From Chloranthus sessilifolius (lineage: Eukaryota > Streptophyta > Magnoliopsida > Chloranthales > Chloranthaceae): a stretch of 64,000 nt of DNA. The notes beneath the pieces were generated by a model that ran no database searches, was not told the DNA's origin, and saw only the letters and a program-made list of their open reading frames with translations. How positions within the stretch are numbered: position 1 is the stretch's first letter; the number at the start of each line of letters is the position of its first letter. A program made the translations under genes and the position numbers. Below, piece after piece: positions 57,405 to 64,000 of the stretch. The stretch is taken from positions 72,496,671 to 72,560,670 of the forward strand of contig CM037598.1 in NCBI GenBank assembly GCA_021018995.1. The letters are read 5' to 3'.

Positions 57405-60400
57405 ATTTCGTGGTGGTTCTTGGCCCTCATGATCATCATCATCATCATCGGTGCGCGAGCTTTCCGGCCTTTGCCTATAATATTGGCCATATTGATACCC
57501 ATGATCATATGTGCCCCCTTGAAACTGAGGTTGTAGCAACGAATATGGCTCAGTGTAGTACGTAAAGGCCGGTCCTCCAAAAATCTTACCAACGAAGTCA
57601 TATGGCACCGGGTAGGTTTGTTGTGGCTGGTAGTATGGGTTACTAGTTGCTGAATCTTCGGTATTTTGCAAACTGAATCCTCTGAAGCTAGAAGTCATAT
57701 AACCCATATCTGTATCATCTTGTGGACCTTGTGGTGGTGGTGGTGGTGTTTGATATGATTCCGACGCTCCTCTTCCTTCAACCCCTCCCATTCTAAATCG
57801 TATTCGGTGTCGAGTCATCGTCCCATGCCGCCATATCTCTATAAGGATCAGAGGTACCAGCATCCTCCCCTCCACCACTAGTGCCAACGTCCCCTCCACC
57901 ATCTTCCTCACCACTCCCATCATCACTACCGTCAGCGTTCGTCATCGATCCAACCACCGAATGACGATTCAATCCTCTTCCGCCTCGGTGGTTGGGAAGC
58001 TTCTTTGCTCACTTCTCTTCGATTGTCCAGCCATTCAGTGTTCTTAGTATCTAAGACTGGCTCTTCTCTCTCTTCGATCCATTGATTCAAAGGGTTATCC
58101 TCCTCGAATATATAATCCAACTGAATGGGATCAAAATATTCACTGTCTGCAAGGTAGAATATGATAGATGAATTAGTATAATATGTAAGTAAGACTTCAT
58201 ATAATTGAGGATCTAAGACTTCATGTAATTGCTTACCACGGTTGGTCCTCTGTATATTCCTGACCCTTAATCGCATGTTGTAGTGGCAGTAAACTAACTT
58301 TTCCAATCGGTCCATAGTTACTCTATTCCTTGTCTTAGTACGAATGAGAGAGAAAGTGCTCCAATTCCGCTCGCAGTTGGACGAGGAACATGTTTGCGAC
58401 AATACCCTCATTGCTACCCGCCTCAATATAGGACCATCACCTCCATAATGCATCCACCAATCAGCGGGTTTGTCGTGTTTAATTTGGGATTGCGCCAATG
58501 GGGTCCCAAATTACCCGTCTCTTGCAAAATATGTCAATCTATAAAGATGAAACACAGTAAGGCACATATCAATAAATAGATGATAATATCACATGACATT
58601 TGACTTATTAGTTATAAGGTATGATACTATGATTACTCACATCTCTTATGGCTTGACCTTGGTCCGCTAACTCAGGGAGCATTCTTTGGATTACATAATC
58701 GTAAGATACACTTCATCGGTGTCACTCATTTCAAGGCCACGATAATCTTTGGAAGGTTTGGATTCAAGTAGTGTGCTACACATCAAATATGAGCAATTTC
58801 ATCAGTATATGAAAATAATGAATAAATAAATAAAAATCACTACATAATTGTGCAACATGTTATACCTGCTGCATGCAAGTACTGGTGAAATTGTGCATCC
58901 CACCTCTTGTCGATAATCGCCCAGTATCGTTTATATTTTGTAGGGCATTTGGTTTTTATAGCCAATTTTGCCTTATCCATTGACTCAAAAACGTACCCCA
59001 TCGTTGGTTTCTCATCACCATCAACCAATCTCAACACTTGCACCAACGGGGTAGTGACGACAATCAGGTGGTCGACATCTGCCCAAAACTGCGTGCTGTA
59101 GATCAGGTCAGCAACTTCAGTGCAAGCTAGTCTCTTTGCTCGTGGGAGTCCTATTTCATGTTGATTCCATTCTTTCAACGACACCATGCTTTTCAGCTCA
59201 CGCCTATATCTAGCCAAACTCTGTAGGGCTAAAAATTGTGTTGCAAAACGTGTAATCGCAGGTCGGAGCAACACATTGATCGTGAAGGCTCTCATTAAAT
59301 TGACCAGTTTGTCACTGTTGTACAGGTAGGAAGTAATTATTCTTCCCTTCTGAATAGTTGTCTGTGCCTTGCTTCTTTTTCCTAAATCCTCAAGAATGAG
59401 GTCCATGCAATGAGCGGCACACGGGGTCCAATACAGGTGACGTTTCTTCGTCATTAGTTTTAATCCAGCGGCTTTGTAATTTGCCGCATTATCTATTACC
59501 ACCTGCACAACCCGCTGCTCTCCAACCTCTTGAACTATCATATCCATTAGTTGAAAGAGGTAGTCAGCAGTCTTTACGTGTCTAGAAGCATCAACTGATT
59601 TCAAAAATACTGTCCCGGAATCGCTGTAAACCAAAAAGTTGATCAAACTCTTTTTTGTGGGACCAGTCCATCCATCGCACATAATTGTGCAACCTCTCAT
59701 CTCATACATCCTTAAAGCTTTGTACATAGGCAGTTATCTCATCGTACTCATCTGTTAGTAAGGGCCCAGATATCTCGTATGGAGAAGGCTTTTTAACTCC
59801 TGGACCAACTTCTGCACTTGTATCAATCATGCTTTTGAAATGCACGACTCGCTACTTGGCTCGGAATGTGGTTGTATATAAAAACTTGGCAATAGATTTT
59901 CAAGCTTCTTCCCCATTTTGTAAGTGAGATTGTACTTTCAATTTGGTTTGTTTAGAGCTTTCGGTCACGATACATGAATGGATCCATAAGGGGCGTAATC
60001 GGCCTCTAGAGGCGACCTATAATCCCTCCGGGATGTTGACCTCCTTGACGATGCTCAACATCCTCATCAACATCAACAACATGTGGCCTATGACTAGATC
60101 CACCACCGGTAGCAGGCATGGATGGGCCCCTCAACCTGGACCGAAACCGATAATCGGCTTCTTCCTAATCTCGCCGCTGTTGTGCTTCTCTGGCACTTTC
60201 TCTCATAGCTCTCACTATCTGCTCATCCTCATCCTCATCCTCATCATCCTCATCCTCAGGTGCAGGTGATGTAAACTCTGGATCTGCCCTCCTGATTCTC
60301 TCATACATTTCCCTATCACGATCGGCTTCAGCTTTTTTCTTTCCCTTTACCGCTTGTAAACTAGCTCTGATATTTTCTTTTACTTCTCTGGGTACACTGG

Positions 60401-60560
60401 GACACCCTTTTATTTCTCCCTTTACGTAAGTCAGATGCTCCTTTAACCGTGTGATACCTCCTCCCAACAGTTTTTTTCCACAAAGCTTACACTGTATCTG
60501 GAGCCTATTACCATCTATTGCTGTAAGGTATTGCCATGCTGGATCTGACGATCGTACCAT
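57405..60560 (-). pseudogene. hAT transposase gene: BED finger, DUF659, hAT dimerisation domain
   Basis: The ATG at 60560 opens a BED zinc-finger exon (CKLCGKKL, RLKEHL) with an acidic Asp/Glu run, ending in a stop near 60168. The part 59830-59740 (SAEVGPGVKKPSPYEISGP) leads to DUF659 at 59727-58866 (CDGWTGPTKK, VVIDNAANYKAAG, WTPCAAHCMDLIL). Introns with GT-AG ends are inferred at 58776-58865, 58539-58640 and 58147-58236. They restore family-typical junctions such as LHAA-HYLNP and NR-DSEYFDP. The dimerisation domain at about 58450-58290 has SSSNCERNWSTFS and LEKLVYCHYNMRL. A Gly/Pro/Tyr-rich tail ends at about 57390. It has stops near 60168 and 58510 and frameshifts near 59725 and 57930, so it is probably inactive but little decayed. 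Confidence 0.85.
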
Positions 60561-60659
60561 ATTTATTTATTTCACCTGCATGAATGAGCAAACGATTGCA
60601 TTAAAGTAAACATCTAATTTACACTTGAAAATAAAATTTATTTTTTAATTATTGCTATT

Positions 60660-61160
60660 TTAAAAATATTAGATTATATTTTATTAAATTTATTTGATAT
60701 TATTCTAATTTTTATAAAATTTAGATTACATTTGAAATTTTATTTTATATTATTCTAATTTTTAAAATATTAGATTATATTTTACCAAATTTATTTGATA
60801 TTATTATAATTTTTAAATATTTATTTGATATTATTATAATTTATGAATGTTTATTTGATATTATTTTAATTTATGAATATTTATTTGATATTATTATAAT
60901 TTTTGAATATTTAGTTGATATTATTATAATTTATGAATGTTTATTTGATATTATTTTAATTTTTGAATATTTATTTGATATTATTATAATTTTTGAATAT
61001 TTATTTGATATTATTATAATTTTTGAATATTTATTTGATATTATTATTATTTATGAATGTTTATTTGATATTATTTTAATTTATGAATATTTATTTGATA
61101 TTATTATAATTTTTGAATATTTATTTGATATTATTATAATTTTTAAAAATTTATTTAAAA
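60660..61160. repeat. 30-bp minisatellite inside the large hAT
   Basis: About fifteen units of a 30-base A/T-rich motif (ATTTATTTGATATTATTATA plus AATTTTTGAAT) run with exact 30-base periodicity. It lies upstream of the transposase ATG. Confidence 0.93.
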
Positions 61161-61199
61161 TTTATTCCATATTATTCTAATATTTTATGGGACATATCC

Positions 61200-61860
61200 C
61201 ATAATATTAATTATTTTAATTATATGTGACCCATAATTTTCAGGGTATATGTGAGTAATGTGACTCATATTGACCCATATTATTAATTATATTAATTATT
61301 TTGTGACCCATAATTTTAATTATGTAAATAATTTTGTGACCCATAATTTTAATTATATGTGACGGTCACATATAATTAAATTTATTATTAAAATTAATAT
61401 GGGTCACATATAATTTAATATGTAACCCATAAATTTAATTATATGTGACCCATATTAATTTTAAGTTTAAATTATATGTGACCTATATTGACCCCATTAT
61501 TTTATTAATTATATGTGACTCATATGATATGTGACCCATATTAATTTTAATTTTAATTATATGTGACCCATATTGATTTTAATTTTAATTATGTGTGACC
61601 CATATTGACCCCATTATTTTATTAATTATATGTTACCCATATTATATGTGACCCATATTAATTTTAATTTTAATTATATGTGACCAATATTGATTTTAAT
61701 TTTAATTATATGTGACCAATATTGATTTTAATTTTAATTATATGTGACCCATATTGACCCCATTATTTTTTTAGTTATATTAATTGTTTTGTGACCCATA
61801 CTTTTAATTACATGTGACCCATAATTTTAATTATTTATATTATTTTTTACCCAAAATTTT
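61200..61860. repeat. Degenerate array of ATATGTGACCCATATTAATT
   Basis: Many copies of TTAATTATATGTGACCCATA occur in direct and partly inverted arrangement. Confidence 0.85.
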
Positions 61861-61894
61861 AATTAATTTAAATATTTTAATTATTTTAATATCT

Positions 61895-62050
61895 ACCATT
61901 AAATATGGTAGATCTTCCATATTTATGGGTAGATCTACCATTAAATATGGTAGATCTAACAAATTTATGGCTAGATCTACTATATTTAAGGGTAGATCTA
62001 CTATATTTAAAGGTAGATCTACCCTTAAATAAGATAGATCTACCTTATTT
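61895..62050. repeat. Array of GGTAGATCTACC palindromes
   Basis: Seven or so AGATCT-centred palindromes are spaced about 20-24 bases apart (for example GGGTAGATCTACC, ATGGTAGATCTAACA, AAAGGTAGATCTACCC). This is the third repeat type in the 5' region of the large hAT. Confidence 0.88.
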
Positions 62051-62304
62051 TAACCTTTAAAACGAAATAAAACTATGGGAAAATGATAAAACACGTACCT
62101 TCCGCGTTGATCCCGAGCTTGTTAGTGCGATTCGGCGGCGATTTGAGGTGAAAATAAGCAAAAAATGAAGAAGAAGAAGAAGGAAGAAGGAAGAAGGGAC
62201 TCCCTGGTTTTGCAATGGAAAAAACCCAAAAAAAACAGCAAAACCCGACCCTAAATTCGGGTTGCAAAAGGTCACCCACGTGACTGGACCCCACCCACAG
62301 AATC

Positions 62305-62617
62305 TTGAAATTATCAGACGATAATTTCAAATTATCGTCCGATAATTTGAAATTATCGGACGATACGAACGATAATTTGAAATTATCGTTCGTATCGGAC
62401 GATAATTTCATTCTTTTTTGAATTTTCTAAATTTTTCGAAATTATCGAACGATAATATCAAATTATCGTCCGATACGAACGATATTTTGCCCGTATCGGA
62501 CGATAATATCACTATTTTATATAGGGTACGATACATACCCTATGTATCATACCGCTGACCTCGAAAACCGATACGTATCATCCGATACGTATCGGTATCG
62601 GACGATATTTTGACCTA
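62305..62617. repeat. Right subterminal palindrome array of the large hAT
   Basis: It has blocks of AATTATCGTCCGATAATTTGAA, CGATACGAACGATAATTT and CGATACGTATCATCCGATACG, repeatedly inverted. The array is longer than that at the left end. Confidence 0.88.
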
Positions 62618-62627
62618 TGAGTAGATA

Positions 62628-64000
62628 ACACTAGCGCAATAAGATCAGTATTTGAAGTTATTGAAGGTGAACCAGGGACACTAGTTCTCGACACCGAGGA
62701 ATCATTGGTGAAGGTGATGAAAATTTTCCTGCAAGGCGTTGCTGTCATACAAAAAGTAGACAGATTAACATAAGGGAAAGTTTGCTCCTCAAAAATTACA
62801 TGACGTGAAATATAAACTCTCCGAGTTAGAGGATACAGACAACGATATCCTTTGTGTTGTGGGTTGTATCCCAAAAATATGCACAGATAGGATTTGGGAT
62901 TGAATTTTTGAGTGGTGTGGTCCCTCAGATAAGGGAAACCCCGACATCCTAAAGTATGGATACTGGAATAATCAGGCAGACGGCCATATAAGGCAGATTA
63001 TGGTGATTTCATTTGTAACAAGAATGACGGGATGCAATTAAAGAGAAAAAAAGCAGCGGTGAAAGCCTCAACCAATAAAAATTTTGGCACGCCACTTGCC
63101 GCTACGAAACGTAAGGGTTCATCTCTATGTATGCCTGTGTTTACGTTTGATGGCCCATTCTACTAAAGGGTACAGGGACTAGACATTTGTTGATGAGTCC
63201 CCTGGTTTTCAAGATGTACAACAAATTGGTTGGAAGCAAACTCACCACCCCCGTCACATTGAAGTATTTTTATTTCAGTTAAAAACATGATTGTCAGCAT
63301 AATTATCCCCATCCAATGCATACAAACCTCCTTTTCTCCTCATGGTCACTAAAAAATCTTTTTTGTTTGCCGATCTTTAATCAAAAGGATGAGAATTCAA
63401 TGGGACAAGAATGTTCACCAATAGGTTGACTAAGAACTAACAAATTTTTTCGTAAACTGGGGTACAAGTAAACTATTATTAAGTGATAGAGCTCTTGAGG
63501 AAGCGGGTAAATTTGCATTAAAAATATGAGAGATGTTGAGACCAGTACCATTTCCCACCTACATTTTGTCAGAAACAAGATAGGGAGTAGTGTTAGAGAG
63601 GTTGCCTAGATCGGGTATCATGTGAGCAGTGGCACCAGTATCAGTGTACCAAGTTGGACCATGCACATCAGAGATCGACATGGAAGCAGGGACTTCGGAA
63701 ACAATATCAGGTTGATGGGAATGACCAAACTGAAACGCAACGCATGATAGCCCCCATTGGCCACAAATTTGACATCAAGGTCACGTATTTGGTTCACAAC
63801 TTCAGAATGTTTGGATTGTTGTGATGGGCTAGGAGTGAATCGTTCACCTTTCGAATTGAACGACTGATTTCAGTAGTTGCTAAGAACTCCACGATGTCTA
63901 CCACGGGTGTTGGTTTTGTTTCAACGGTGAGTGATAAAGGAACCATTGGAATCAACACCGTTGTCGATGATGCCAAAGGATTGAAGGCATAGATCATGGT
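62628..64000 (-). pseudogene. Ty1/copia Gag tail, protease and integrase, cut by the window edge
   Basis: Minus-strand order: a Gag/linker end near 64000-63794, then protease near 63640 (WYTDTGATAHMIPDLGN, with DTG at the active site), followed by a stop. The gag-pre-integrase region has frameshifts. Integrase core pieces run from about 63260 to 62980 (GGEFASNQF, and NGPSNVN-type decay). The integrase C-terminal region at 62874-62640 is open (FLGYNPQHKGYRCLYP, RRVYISRHVIFEEQTFPY). It continues at 56848 beyond the large hAT. It is non-functional. Confidence 0.83.

Larger units (their letters stand above)
56849..62619 (-). mobile_element. Large hAT transposon (BED-DUF659 type), 5.77 kb
   Basis: The terminal inverted repeats are CATGGGCCAAAATACCG on the left and, inverted, CATAGGTCAAAATATCG on the right. 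The octamer AGTAGATA occurs at 56841-56848 and 62620-62627, a perfect 8-bp target duplication. Both subterminal regions are dense arrays of CGATACGTATCG-like palindromes. The minus strand encodes a transposase with BED finger, DUF659 and hAT dimerisation domains. The target was copia integrase/RT linker sequence, which reads across the junction once the element is removed. Confidence 0.94.

Noticed and set aside
60640-61160. Regular repeat spacing reminiscent of a CRISPR array
   Set aside because: Units abut with no unique spacers, the DNA is plant nuclear, and the repeat lies within a transposon.

Overview
This is nuclear DNA of a flowering plant, made almost entirely of nested transposable elements around the 3' part of one host gene. 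The evidence is two Ty3/gypsy chromoviruses with a chromodomain and a tRNA-iMet primer site, plant-type Ty1/copia, L1-LINE and BED/DUF659 hAT elements, a nuclear copy of a mitochondrial trnK region, and a plant receptor-like kinase with canonical GT-AG introns. The species cannot be settled from the sequence. Layout, left to right: 1-869 and 13944-about 15060 belong to an old Ty3 element (Gag fragment, primer site, LTR). Its LTR is split by a chromovirus (E1, 870-13938, minus strand, LTRs of about 2.5 kb, perfect 5-bp duplication TCCTT). About 15.1-19.9 kb is decayed LTR-like DNA rich in short tandem repeats. A second copy of the same chromovirus family (E2, about 19980-30331, minus strand) keeps its 5' LTR and primer site but has lost its 3' LTR. 

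E1 and E2 share an unusual design. (1) A short AT-rich intron with conserved donor, CTAAC branch-like motif and acceptor lies between the Gag zinc knuckles and the protease. If retained, it ends Gag five codons later; if removed, it joins Gag to Pol in frame. (2) An extra same-strand ORF of about 440 codons lies between the chromodomain and the polypurine tract, with a pyrimidine tract and AG just before its ATG. (3) TTGCCGCGGCAA-like palindromes occur in the LTRs and upstream of the extra ORF. Together these suggest a retrotransposon that uses splicing to set its Gag:Pol ratio and possibly to express a third protein. Both copies carry stops and frameshifts. 

30.3-43.5 kb holds a hAT remnant (31179-33924), a solo LTR (34512-35257), an internally deleted copia element (about 37453-39623), fold-back MITEs, and MITEs sitting inside (TA)n microsatellites. 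43.56-44.04 kb is mitochondrial-type DNA with a trnK(UUU) copy. 44.04-50.2 kb is an L1-type LINE interrupted by a second LINE (45965-47875, 14-bp duplication), which in turn carries a GC-rich hAT-type MITE (46381-47141). Two tRNA-derived SINE-like sequences follow. 

51694-54487 (minus strand) is the host gene: six exons that join in one open frame and encode a receptor-like kinase whose catalytic-loop Asp is missing. Upstream of it is a Ty1/copia element (minus strand) carrying three hAT insertions: two small MITEs in the RT region and a near-complete 5.77-kb hAT (56849-62619, perfect 8-bp duplication AGTAGATA) encoding a BED-DUF659-dimerisation transposase. The ends of this hAT are arrays of ATCGTCCGATACGTATCG-like palindromes. 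The window ends inside the copia Gag/integrase region.
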